Below, one piece after another: positions 1-6,994 of a DNA stretch of 18,145 nt. This DNA comes from JAXGXQ01 sp040772685 (GTDB lineage Bacteria; Bacillota; Clostridia; Saccharofermentanales; UBA5734). Below the pieces are notes generated by a model. That model saw only the letters and a program-made list of their open reading frames with translations, did no database searches and had not been told where the DNA came from. Made by a program: the position numbers and the translations under genes. The stretch covers positions 1 through 18,145 of the forward strand of contig JAXGXQ010000009.1 of the NCBI GenBank assembly GCA_040772685.1. Direction: 5' to 3'. Position 1 is the stretch's first letter. Every line of letters starts with the position of its first letter.

Positions 1-58
1 ACGGTTGATGCGATGAGCGACTGACCGACGGTTGATTGCGATTGCGAAACAGGGATTA

Positions 59-994
59 TTATGCTTTACCTGCGCAGCCGAGTACGTGCTGGATTTTGTG
101 GGCGACCATGTCTTTAATGGCTGTGCGCGCTGGGGCGAGGTACTGGCGCGGGTCGAAGTGGCTGGGATTCTCGGCCAGATACTTGCGGATTGAGCCGGTC
201 ATGGCCAGACGCAGGTCGGAGTCAATGTTGATTTTGCAAACAGCCATGGTGGCAGCCTTGCGCAGCATTTCTTCCGGTACACCAATCGCGTCGGGCATAT
301 TGCCGCCGTACTGGTTGATCATCTGAACATATTCGGGGATGACTGAGCTGGCGCCGTGGAGGACGATCGGGAAACCAGGCAGACGCTTAGCGACTTCTTC
401 CAGTATGTCAAAGCGCAGCTGCGGTTTGGTGCCGGGTTTGAATTTGTACGCGCCGTGGCTGGTGCCGATGGCGATTGCCAGGGAGTCACAGCCTGTCTTG
501 GTAACAAATTCATAGACTTCGTCAGGGTTTGTATAAGAGGCATCTGCAGCTGAAACATTAACTGCGTCCTCGATGCCTGCCAGCCGGCCAAGCTCGGCTT
601 CAACTGTTACATTACGTGCATGAGCGTATTCAACAACACGTTTGGTCAGTTCGATGTTCTCTTCGAAGCTGTGATGAGAACCGTCAATCATGACTGAGGT
701 AAAACCACCGTCAATACAGCTCTTGCAAAGTTCAAAGCTGTCACCGTGATCAAGATGCAGCGCGATCGGCAGATCTGTTTCGATCAGAGCTGCTTCCACC
801 AGTTTCACCAGATAGGTATGATTTGCGTACTTACGGGCACCGGCTGATACCTGCAGAATCAGGGGGGCATTGTTTTCTTTGGCAGCCTCAGTGATTCCCT
901 GGATAATCTCCATGTTGTTGACGTTGAACGCGCCCAGCGCGTAGCCGCCGGCGTAAGCTTTTTCAAATAGTTCTTTCGTGTTGACCAATGGCAT
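59..994 (-). CDS. fba: Class II fructose-1,6-bisphosphate aldolase
   Basis: Cytoplasmic, zinc-dependent glycolytic and gluconeogenic enzyme that interconverts fructose-1,6-bisphosphate with dihydroxyacetone phosphate and glyceraldehyde-3-phosphate. The 311-residue length is normal for the family. Visible signatures are the catalytic Asp82 and zinc ligand His83 in LHLDHGD, Glu134 in VEAELG, zinc ligands His180 (GTSHGAYKF) and His213 (VLHGASS), and the phosphate-binding NIDSDLR at 256-262. The ATG at 994 follows an AAGGAG ribosome site with a rather long 11-nt spacing, and the protein starts in the usual family way (MPLVNTKELF). The gene lies downstream of valS but 225 nt away and has its own good promoter (1126-1154), so I read it as its own transcription unit. 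The stop is TAA at 59-61. No terminator hairpin is visible in the 58 nt left before the window edge. Confidence 0.97.
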   Translation of the reverse strand: MPLVNTKELFEKAYAGGYALGAFNVNNMEIIQGITEAAKENNAPLILQVSAGARKYANHTYLVKLVEAALIETDLPIALHLDHGDSFELCKSCIDGGFTSVMIDGSHHSFEENIELTKRVVEYAHARNVTVEAELGRLAGIEDAVNVSAADASYTNPDEVYEFVTKTGCDSLAIAIGTSHGAYKFKPGTKPQLRFDILEEVAKRLPGFPIVLHGASSVIPEYVQMINQYGGNMPDAIGVPEEMLRKAATMAVCKINIDSDLRLAMTGSIRKYLAENPSHFDPRQYLAPARTAIKDMVAHKIQHVLGCAGKA

Positions 995-1125
995 GATTCA
1001 GTCATCTCCTTTTCATATCTTGCAACTGCCGCAGTTCAGCCCTTTTGTTTCCGGTTATTTGTTTTTCTAATACCGATCACAACAGGTTGCAGGCAGTCAG
1101 TCGCTGTTTCCAAATACTATCCTTA

Positions 1126-1154
1126 ATTCTATCTTTTGCCCTTGAAGGCGTCAA
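1126..1154 (-). promoter_or_regulatory. Sigma-A-type promoter of fba
   Basis: On the minus strand a -35 box TTGACG (1149-1154) and a -10 box TAGAAT (1126-1131) are separated by exactly 17 nt. Transcription would start near 1119, giving a leader of about 125 nt before the fba ATG. The -35 box and spacer lie inside copy 1 of the direct repeat at 1134-1165, so a protein recognising that repeat would cover the promoter. Assignment is by consensus match only. Confidence 0.65.
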
Positions 1155-1224
1155 TCGCAATCAATTTTCGGCTTCGAGGGTATAAAGCGATATTTTGCCC
1201 TCGCAAGGGCTAATTGTAATCAAT
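1134..1224. repeat. Two imperfect 32-bp direct repeats upstream of fba
   Basis: Copy 1 (1134-1165) and copy 2 (1193-1224) share 24 of 32 positions without gaps. The start TTTTGCCC is identical, and the copies end in AATCAAT. Copy 2 contains a perfect 5-bp hairpin, GCCCT-CGCA-AGGGC (1197-1210). It lies just after the valS stop but has no T-tract, so it is not a convincing terminator. Copy 1 contains the fba -35 element and has a weaker version of the same hairpin. The pair may be duplicated operators or remnants of a dispersed intergenic repeat. The rest of the 995-1219 gap (about 995-1125) is the fba leader, in which I see nothing else. Confidence 0.45.
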
Positions 1225-3871
1225 GTTTCATTTGCTGTAACCGCGCGGTTAGGTTGGCATGCATCTCCTGGTAACGGGCGGCTTTATCGCGCTCTGCCTG
1301 CACTACCTTTGCAGGTGCCCGGCTGGTGAACTGCTCGTTTTCCAGTTTAGCGGCCACTCGTTCCATTTCCTGTTCCAGCCTGGCCTGTTCTTGTTCAAGC
1401 CGGGCAATTTCCTGGGCGATGTCGATCAAGTCTTCCAGAGGAATGAATATCTCACCGCCCGGGAATACTGTCGTTACTGCGGTATCAGGGATACCAGTGC
1501 GGCTTTCTCTTGTTTCCACTGTGCTGACTTGGGCCAGACGCTCCAGGAACTGCAGGCTGTCCGCAAACTGCTCACGCACTGTCTCATTCGTGGAAACGAC
1601 AATTATTCCGGCCCGGCGCTGCACCGGAACGTTCATCTGGGTGCGGATATTACGGATACCGCGGATTGCTTCCATAATCATTTCCATTTGTTTTTCGGCT
1701 GCGGGATCTACCAGCGAATCATCTGCCTCAGGCCATTCAGCGATTATCAGGCTCTCATCGTTGTGAATCAAGTGGCCATAAATTTCTTCAGTCACAAACG
1801 GCATAAATGGATGCAGCAGTTTCATTGAAGCCGTTAGCACTGTATTAAGCACCGCTTGGGCAACCAGGCGGCCGCGACTGTCTTTTGCCGACAAACGGGA
1901 TTTGGCAAGCTCAATATACCAGTCGCAGAAGTTCTCCCAAAGGAAGCTGTAGATGCGGGCCAGCGCAACACCGAGGTCATAATGCTCAAGGTTACGGTTG
2001 ACATCGCTGATTGTTTCTTGTAAGCGAGAAAGGATCCAGCGGTCTTCAAGTGTCCATTCTTCCGGTTTAACTGAAGAAAAATCCATCTCGTCATCAAAGT
2101 TCATGATCGTGAAACGGAAGGCATTCCAGATTTTATTGATGAAATTACGCCCGGCTTCAATTTTTTCCAACGAAAAGCGCTGGTCGTTACCAGGAGCGTT
2201 GCCAGTAACCAGAGCATAGCGCAGAGCATCCGCGCCCTGGTTGTCGATAATTTCCAGCGGATCAATGCCGTTGCCCAAAGACTTCGACATTTTGCGACCT
2301 TGCTCGTCACGCACAATCCCGTGGATGAACACTGTATGGAAAGGCGTCTGTCCGGTCTGCTCTATGCCGGAGAAGATCATGCGGGCAACCCAGAAGAAAA
2401 TAATATCGTAGCCCGTGACCAGAACATCTGTCGGGTAAAAGTACTTGTAGTCTTCTGTTTCCTCCGGCCAGCCGAGAGTTGAGAACGGCCAAAGCGCAGA
2501 GGAAAACCAGGTATCGAGGGTATCATTATCCTGCTTGAGGTTTGTACTGCCGCATTTCGGGCAGCGCGAAGGCTCCTCGCGGGCAACAATCATTTCGCCG
2601 CAGCCGCTGCAGTACCAGGCCGGGATCCGATGCCCCCACCAGAGCTGACGGGAAATGCACCAGTCGCGGATATTTTCCATCCAGTTAAAGTAGATTTTGT
2701 CGAACCTTTCCGGAACAAAGCGGGTGTCGCCGTTGCGGACAGCTTCAATAGCCGGTTCAGCAAGTGGTTTCATACTCACGAACCATTGCAGCGAAATGCG
2801 TGGTTCCACGGTTGTGCTGCAACGGTAACAGGTGCCGACATTATGTTTGTGCGGTTCGGTTTTGATCAGGTAGCCACCGGCTTTGAGATCCGCGACAATT
2901 TTTTTGCGTGCCTCGTAACGGTCCATGCCGCCATAAACTGGAACATCATCCGTGATATTTGCGTCCGGCGTCAAAATATTTATAATCGGCAGGTTGTGAC
3001 GCAAACCGACTTCAAAGTCATTGGGATCGTGCGCCGGCGTAATTTTTACCACACCTGTGCCGAATTCCATATCAACATAGGTATCGGCAATAATCGGGAT
3101 TTCACGGTTGACTAACGGCAGGATAACTTTCTTGCCGATCAGGTGCTGGTAACGCTCATCGTCAGGGTGGACCGCCACAGCTGTGTCGCCCAGCAACGTC
3201 TCCGGACGGGTGGTTGCGAGTTCGAGCGCGCCGCTGCCGTCAACCAAAGGATAACGCAGGTGATAGAAGCTGCCGTCGGTCTCTTCGTATTCCACCTCAG
3301 CGTCTGAAATTGTGGTCAGGCAGACAGGACACCAGTTAATGATGCGTTCGCCGCGGTAAATCAGGCCCTTTTCATATAAGCGGACAAAAACTTCAGTAAC
3401 AGCTGCAGACAGGCCTTCATCCATCGTAAAGCGTTCCCGACTCCAGTCGCAGGATGAACCAAGGCGCTTCAGCTGTTCGATAATCCGGCCGCCGTAGATT
3501 CGTTTCCATTCCCAGGCCTGCTCCAGAAAGGCTTCGCGGCCCAGAGAATCCTTATCGGTTCCCTCTTCGCGCAGTTTTTCCACAATTTTTGCTTCGGTCG
3601 CGATGGACGCATGGTCAGTCCCCGGTACCCAGAGCGCCGCAAAACCCTGCATTCTCTTCTGACGAATCAGGATATCCTGCAGTGTGTTGTCGAGTGCATG
3701 CCCCATGTGCAACTGGCCGGTAATATTTGGCGGTGGGATCACAATAGTGAAAGGTGTTTTATCCGGGTCAACTGCCGGGGTAAAATGGCCCTTAGCCTGC
3801 CAGTCCGCGTAAATACGAGCCTCACTGGCCGCTGGTTCAAAGGTTTTGCTAATGGCATCTATACGTGACAT
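1220..3871 (-). CDS. valS: Valyl-tRNA synthetase
   Basis: Class I aminoacyl-tRNA synthetase that charges tRNA-Val and edits mischarged Thr. At 883 residues it has full family length. It shows the HIGH-type motif HMGH (about 55-58) and the CP1 editing domain with TTRPETLLGD and a PAHDPNDF segment. It also has a four-Cys zinc ribbon (Cys 421, 424, 437, 440), two further CxxC pairs, the KMSKS motif (about 527-531), the anticodon-binding domain, and the C-terminal coiled-coil arm rich in EQE and LEQE. I chose the ATG at 3871 over the in-frame ATG at 3892 because AGGAGGA (3876-3882) lies between them, 4 nt before the 3871 start and inside the longer reading. Expression is controlled by the T-box leader just upstream. 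No strong terminator follows the gene. Confidence 0.98.
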   Translation of the reverse strand: MSRIDAISKTFEPAASEARIYADWQAKGHFTPAVDPDKTPFTIVIPPPNITGQLHMGHALDNTLQDILIRQKRMQGFAALWVPGTDHASIATEAKIVEKLREEGTDKDSLGREAFLEQAWEWKRIYGGRIIEQLKRLGSSCDWSRERFTMDEGLSAAVTEVFVRLYEKGLIYRGERIINWCPVCLTTISDAEVEYEETDGSFYHLRYPLVDGSGALELATTRPETLLGDTAVAVHPDDERYQHLIGKKVILPLVNREIPIIADTYVDMEFGTGVVKITPAHDPNDFEVGLRHNLPIINILTPDANITDDVPVYGGMDRYEARKKIVADLKAGGYLIKTEPHKHNVGTCYRCSTTVEPRISLQWFVSMKPLAEPAIEAVRNGDTRFVPERFDKIYFNWMENIRDWCISRQLWWGHRIPAWYCSGCGEMIVAREEPSRCPKCGSTNLKQDNDTLDTWFSSALWPFSTLGWPEETEDYKYFYPTDVLVTGYDIIFFWVARMIFSGIEQTGQTPFHTVFIHGIVRDEQGRKMSKSLGNGIDPLEIIDNQGADALRYALVTGNAPGNDQRFSLEKIEAGRNFINKIWNAFRFTIMNFDDEMDFSSVKPEEWTLEDRWILSRLQETISDVNRNLEHYDLGVALARIYSFLWENFCDWYIELAKSRLSAKDSRGRLVAQAVLNTVLTASMKLLHPFMPFVTEEIYGHLIHNDESLIIAEWPEADDSLVDPAAEKQMEMIMEAIRGIRNIRTQMNVPVQRRAGIIVVSTNETVREQFADSLQFLERLAQVSTVETRESRTGIPDTAVTTVFPGGEIFIPLEDLIDIAQEIARLEQEQARLEQEMERVAAKLENEQFTSRAPAKVVQAERDKAARYQEMHANLTARLQQMKH

Positions 3872-3939
3872 AGAATCCTCCTGAGGGTTCATAATAGCTG
3901 CGCTATGCGGCTGCAGCTGCTATTTCGGAATTGAGCAAC

Positions 3940-3976
3940 AAAAAAGCGCCTGTCCAGTAACTGGACGAAAGCGCCT
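3940..3976 (-). terminator. T-box intrinsic terminator before valS
   Basis: On the minus strand, AGGCGC and GTCCAG in the 5-prime arm pair with CTGGAC and GCGC(C) in the 3-prime arm around a TTA loop, with a small unpaired TTTC, followed by a run of six T. It is the terminator half of the T-box switch and competes with the antiterminator for the CCAG segment. Confidence 0.9.
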
Positions 3977-4163
3977 TACTTCCGTGGTACCACCAGTCTT
4001 CCCGCCTGACTAACAGCCGGGCTCTCTTAACGATGTACGCCATCGCGGGCGTCTGCTCAGGAGCGACCTTCTGTCATTCTGTACCGGGGGATCTTTCAGC
4101 CGATGAATCCCGTTCTCTGGCGGTCAGCGAGTGACATACTCTTCTCCCTCATCACAGGGAATA
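3940..4163 (-). promoter_or_regulatory. T-box riboswitch (valine) controlling valS
   Basis: The leader RNA reads uncharged tRNA-Val and permits transcription of valS when charged tRNA is scarce. Stem I is recognisable. TGTCA pairs with TGACA around an internal loop reading GAAG-GTC-GCTCC, so the specifier is GUC (Val) at 4065-4067, followed by the usual purine. Distal Stem I carries the AGAGAACGGG and GGCTGAAAGAT-type elements. The T-box proper, TGGTGGTACCACGG (about 3984-3997), lies in the antiterminator bulge. GACTGG before it can pair with CCAGTT, which is also needed for the terminator stem, so the two structures exclude each other. The specifier matching the downstream synthetase makes the assignment secure. 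Exact ends are approximate. Confidence 0.95.
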
Positions 4164-4169
4164 TGCAAC

Positions 4170-4198
4170 ATAATAACTTTAACCCTAAAAAAAAGCAA
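4170..4198 (-). promoter_or_regulatory. Promoter of the valS T-box transcript
   Basis: On the minus strand a -35 TTGCTT (4193-4198) and a -10 TATTAT (4170-4175) are spaced by exactly 17 nt. The predicted start near 4163 leaves a leader beginning just before Stem I of the T-box, which supports the call. The stretch between the end of the upstream gene (4249) and this promoter shows only a weak AGCA/TGCT hairpin before a T-run, so termination of the upstream gene here is uncertain. Confidence 0.65.
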
Positions 4199-4248
4199 GG
4201 AAACTGCTGTATTCTTGTAGTATGCCGCTGTGTACTGCTTCAATAATT

Positions 4249-6390
4249 TCAGAGCAAAAACCGGAGGTTGTCAAAATAAAGCTGGCCCTTACCTTTGCGG
4301 TCAGTGAGCAGGAAGGCCAATTCAGTTATTTGCCGCTGTCCGGGCGGCAGATTGCTGAGATTAAATCGCAGAGTTTGCCACCGCAGGGCTGGCTCAATAT
4401 TGACCTGCCCCAGAGAAACCGCTTTTTTATTTGTTGAAACACCAATATTAGGTGCCTGCACTTCTTCAGCAGCCGGCTTCGCCTCTTCAACTTCGTAATC
4501 AACCTTATCAACGGCCGGCTTTACCTCTACGGCCTCGGTATTAACTTTTTCACGAGCCAACTTAACTTCTATAGCCAAAACCTTGAACTGCTGGTCCGGA
4601 TTAAATACATCCATTAACAGAGTTTTGAAGGGCGAGATATCCAGCGGTGGATTGAGTGAAGCATATTCCAGAATCGGCCGGAACATTGCCTGTTTCTGGT
4701 TATCAGTCTCGTAGAATATTTGCAGTGAGCCTTCGCCCTCGCTCTTGTTATTGCGTTCGATCCGCATGCTTATGAGGCCTCGCAGCACTTCGTAGACAGG
4801 CAGTTGGTCGGGCAGCGGCTTGTGTAAAGCAATGGCAGGTACCGCCCAGGTTTGCAGTTGTTCGAAATGTGCCCACTCCATCGGCTCGATCTGACGGCCA
4901 GGCTTATCGCTGGAACGGAAAGGAATCACGGCCAAGCCATCACGGCTGACCAGGTTAGCTTCCACATTCAAATCAAGGTCGGCATATGTAACTGCCACAG
5001 GATGGTTGATCTGGTCATGCCAGACCAGCACCCGCAAGCCATAAAGCAGACGTGCTGAAGCTTCCAGATAAATTCCATCCTGTCCGCAGATTGTGAAACC
5101 GCGCAACCGGTCGTTTTCACCAGCTAACCGCAAGCCTGATCCTGTCTGGCTGAAGGAGATCATCAGTTTGTTTCCGACCAGTTCGATATTGCTGCACTCC
5201 GGCGCGCTGGCAGGCGCCTTGCGCTGATAAATCAGACCACAAGCGATCAGTTTCAGGCGCTGCCCCACCTGTTGTTTCGCAGCCGGGGTATGCGGCTGGT
5301 TGTATGGTTCCGGCGCGTCGCGGAAATCGGGCGGCAGGTCATAGAGCGCCAACAAGGCTGAATCACAGGGCCAATGCTGACGTTCACGAGCCAGCATTTC
5401 GTTATAACGGGCCAGCAGTCTTTTCTGACCAGAGCCAGTGTAAAACGGCGGCAGCTGCGCAATTAACAAGTTCAATTGACTGCCTGCCGGCACAAAGAGT
5501 TCGTTGAAAACATCGACTAAATGCTTAAGTGCCAGAGCGCATTCAGCCGGCTGCCGGTAATCATTTTCACCCTGTTGCCAGATAATACCGCGCAAAACGA
5601 TTCTCTGCAAAGGCGCCAAACGACTGTTGTAGATAGCACCAGGCTGATTGAAATTGAAGCCGCCCTGCAGATTCCAATTAGATTCATCACGATACTGGCC
5701 GCTTTTAGCAGACCAGTCGCGCAGTTTAATGTTGTTGGCAAAAACTTCGCGCGGCAGCAGTGACTGCAGCTTTAAGCCGTAAATGGCTAAATCAATAACT
5801 CCAACAGGCAGCCGAAGTTCCTGACAAAGTTCGCGGGCAAAGGCAAAAGCGGTCGCGGAACGCTCGGCCATGGCGCTCGGCTCATCACCGTATAACCAGC
5901 AGCCGCCGACAAAATCAGCAGCCGGTTCCAGAGGCGGATTTTCAGGAATCAGCGGATGAGGGCAGAGAAATCGAACATAGGGAGTATTGGCTTGTTCCAG
6001 TAAATGGTCTTTGTCAGTTGTGGCGTGAACCGGGTATGCCATGTTATCGGCACCCAAAGCCAGCCAAAGTTCACCGACGAGAATATCACTAACTTCAATT
6101 TTACTTTTGCCGCAGCTGAGTAGTAGAGTCAACGGATCGAAAGAAGCTTTAAGTGCCGGCAGCTCGAACGAAAACAATCCGTCAGCATCTGTTTCTGAGG
6201 TTGCTGTATAAATTACACCATATTCGGGATCGAGTGGAGAAACTGGCCGGTTATCGGCGGGAGAGCGTGAATAAGCAACCTCAACCGACGTGAGCGGATC
6301 CGCTTGGCCACGCACTGTAAATGGTCGATTTTGTTGTATGATCATTCCCTGGCTGATGTAAGTTGGCAGGATCAGCCGCGTTCTGGGCAT
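4249..6390 (-). CDS. Sialate O-acetylesterase-like (SGNH-fold) protein, probably catalytically inactive
   Basis: The N-terminus (ISQGMIIQQNRPFTVRGQADP) matches the beta-domain that opens sialate O-acetylesterase family proteins. The usual blocks follow in order: VGELWLALGADNM (106-117), LPVGVIDLAIYG, YNSRLAPL, IIWQQGEND (269-277) and PHTPAAKQQVGQRL (366-379). The nucleophile block is normally GQSNM; here it is GADNM, so Ser is replaced by Asp115. His367 is kept, but the positions two and three before it are Gln365 and Asn364, not Asp. The family function is removal of O-acetyl groups from sialic acids, and this copy probably cannot do that. Residues about 500-713 look like a jelly-roll, carbohydrate-binding-type domain ending in LYFDNLRFLL, interrupted by 14-residue repeats (610-651). 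There is no signal peptide, so it is predicted to be cytoplasmic. AAGGAG precedes the ATG by 6 nt. It has its own promoter (6450-6478). The role is unknown. Confidence 0.8.
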   Translation of the reverse strand: MPRTRLILPTYISQGMIIQQNRPFTVRGQADPLTSVEVAYSRSPADNRPVSPLDPEYGVIYTATSETDADGLFSFELPALKASFDPLTLLLSCGKSKIEVSDILVGELWLALGADNMAYPVHATTDKDHLLEQANTPYVRFLCPHPLIPENPPLEPAADFVGGCWLYGDEPSAMAERSATAFAFARELCQELRLPVGVIDLAIYGLKLQSLLPREVFANNIKLRDWSAKSGQYRDESNWNLQGGFNFNQPGAIYNSRLAPLQRIVLRGIIWQQGENDYRQPAECALALKHLVDVFNELFVPAGSQLNLLIAQLPPFYTGSGQKRLLARYNEMLARERQHWPCDSALLALYDLPPDFRDAPEPYNQPHTPAAKQQVGQRLKLIACGLIYQRKAPASAPECSNIELVGNKLMISFSQTGSGLRLAGENDRLRGFTICGQDGIYLEASARLLYGLRVLVWHDQINHPVAVTYADLDLNVEANLVSRDGLAVIPFRSSDKPGRQIEPMEWAHFEQLQTWAVPAIALHKPLPDQLPVYEVLRGLISMRIERNNKSEGEGSLQIFYETDNQKQAMFRPILEYASLNPPLDISPFKTLLMDVFNPDQQFKVLAIEVKLAREKVNTEAVEVKPAVDKVDYEVEEAKPAAEEVQAPNIGVSTNKKAVSLGQVNIEPALRWQTLRFNLSNLPPGQRQITELAFLLTDRKGKGQLYFDNLRFLL
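4438..4563 (-). repeat. Three 42-bp tandem repeats encoding 14-residue units
   Basis: Within the esterase-like gene, residues 610-623, 624-637 and 638-651 form three consecutive 14-residue units beginning KLAREKV, KPAVDKV and KPAAEEV. The DNA period is 42 bp; for example GCCGGCTT on the plus strand recurs at 4472 and 4514. The units sit between two beta-strands of the C-terminal domain and would form a charged K/E/V/A loop or helix. Confidence 0.7.
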
Positions 6391-6449
6391 GACATGCTCC
6401 TTCCACTTGCGTTCCGTTAAATTAGCGTAAATAATTGGAAGATATAAGC

Positions 6450-6478
6450 ATTATAAACACACGAAGCAATAAGGTAAA
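6450..6478 (-). promoter_or_regulatory. Promoter of the esterase-like gene
   Basis: On the minus strand a perfect -10 TATAAT (6450-6455) lies 17 nt downstream of TTTACC (6473-6478, 4 of 6 to consensus). It sits just after the nrdG stop, with a predicted start near 6443 and a leader of about 50 nt. This suggests the esterase-like gene is transcribed separately from nrdDG. Confidence 0.6.
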
Positions 6479-6491
6479 GCCGAAAACTGCG

Positions 6492-6992
6492 CTATAAGTT
6501 ACAGGCAACTGCGCTGCCGCAGGCAAGTGAATCAGGCAGATTAAGGGCCCGCTGATTTTTCGAGCCACGGAAGCGCAGGTCATAAGACTGTTCAGTTGCT
6601 TCGAACCTGCCGTCGATCAGGATATCGGTTTTACTAAGCAGTTCCAGCCAGCCTGGCCGGTGCAGTTGGCTGGTTAGCTCTTCAAAGGTGTAGCCCGTGT
6701 AAACCAGAACACTCAGGTCCAGCTTTTTTACTTCCGAAGCGAGTTCGGCCAGTTCGCCAGCCTGCATGAATGGCTCGCCGCCACTGAAAGTAACGCCGTC
6801 CAGCAGTGGGTTGGCTTTGATTTCAGCCAAAAGAACTCCAGTGTCTGCCAGGTAGCCGTCAGTAAAGGAATGGCTTTCCGGGTTATGGCAGCCGGGGCAG
6901 TTGTGGGGACAGCCTTGGGTAAAAATCGCATAGCGGATTCCCGGCCCGTCAACAATCGATTCCTTTGATACTCCGAACAAGCGCAGATTCAT
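6492..6992 (-). CDS. nrdG: Anaerobic ribonucleotide reductase activating protein (radical SAM)
   Basis: The radical SAM activase uses SAM and a 4Fe-4S cluster to install the glycyl radical on NrdD. The cluster motif is C-x3-C-x2-C in CPHNCPGCHN (residues about 29-38), preceded by the typical SIVDGPGIRYAIFTQG. The SAM-binding FSGGEPFMQ and the C-terminal DGRFEATEQSYDLRFRGSKNQR, typical of NrdG, are present. The length of 166 residues is normal. The ATG begins 2 nt after the nrdD stop, so the pair is translated from one message and probably coupled. The product acts in the cytoplasm under anaerobic conditions. The stop is TAG at 6492-6494, and no clear terminator follows. Confidence 0.97.
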   Translation of the reverse strand: MNLRLFGVSKESIVDGPGIRYAIFTQGCPHNCPGCHNPESHSFTDGYLADTGVLLAEIKANPLLDGVTFSGGEPFMQAGELAELASEVKKLDLSVLVYTGYTFEELTSQLHRPGWLELLSKTDILIDGRFEATEQSYDLRFRGSKNQRALNLPDSLACGSAVACNL

Positions 6993-6994
6993 TT

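Larger units (their letters stand above)
32..1164. repeat. 13-bp inverted repeat flanking fba (32-44 and 1152-1164)
   Basis: TTGATTGCGATTG at 32-44 on the plus strand recurs exactly, in inverted orientation, as CAATCGCAATCAA at 1152-1164. The two arms flank the aldolase gene on both sides. The second arm is part of copy 1 of the upstream direct repeat and overlaps the fba -35 box. Only the two arms are the repeat; the span between them is the gene. Confidence 0.4.

Noticed and set aside
1197..1210. GCCCT/AGGGC hairpin just after valS as a rho-independent terminator
   Set aside because: The stem is only 5 bp and no T-tract follows on either strand.
1259..1828. 189-codon open frame on the plus strand inside valS
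   Set aside because: It is antisense to the ValS C-terminal region, and its composition (Cys, His and Phe-rich) is typical of shadow translation.
3872..3892. Upstream in-frame ATG that would lengthen ValS by seven residues
   Set aside because: The AGGAGGA ribosome site lies within this stretch, immediately before the ATG at 3871.
4222..4437. 71-codon plus-strand frame at the end of the esterase-like gene
   Set aside because: It mostly overlaps the real gene on the other strand and has no ribosome site or recognisable protein features.
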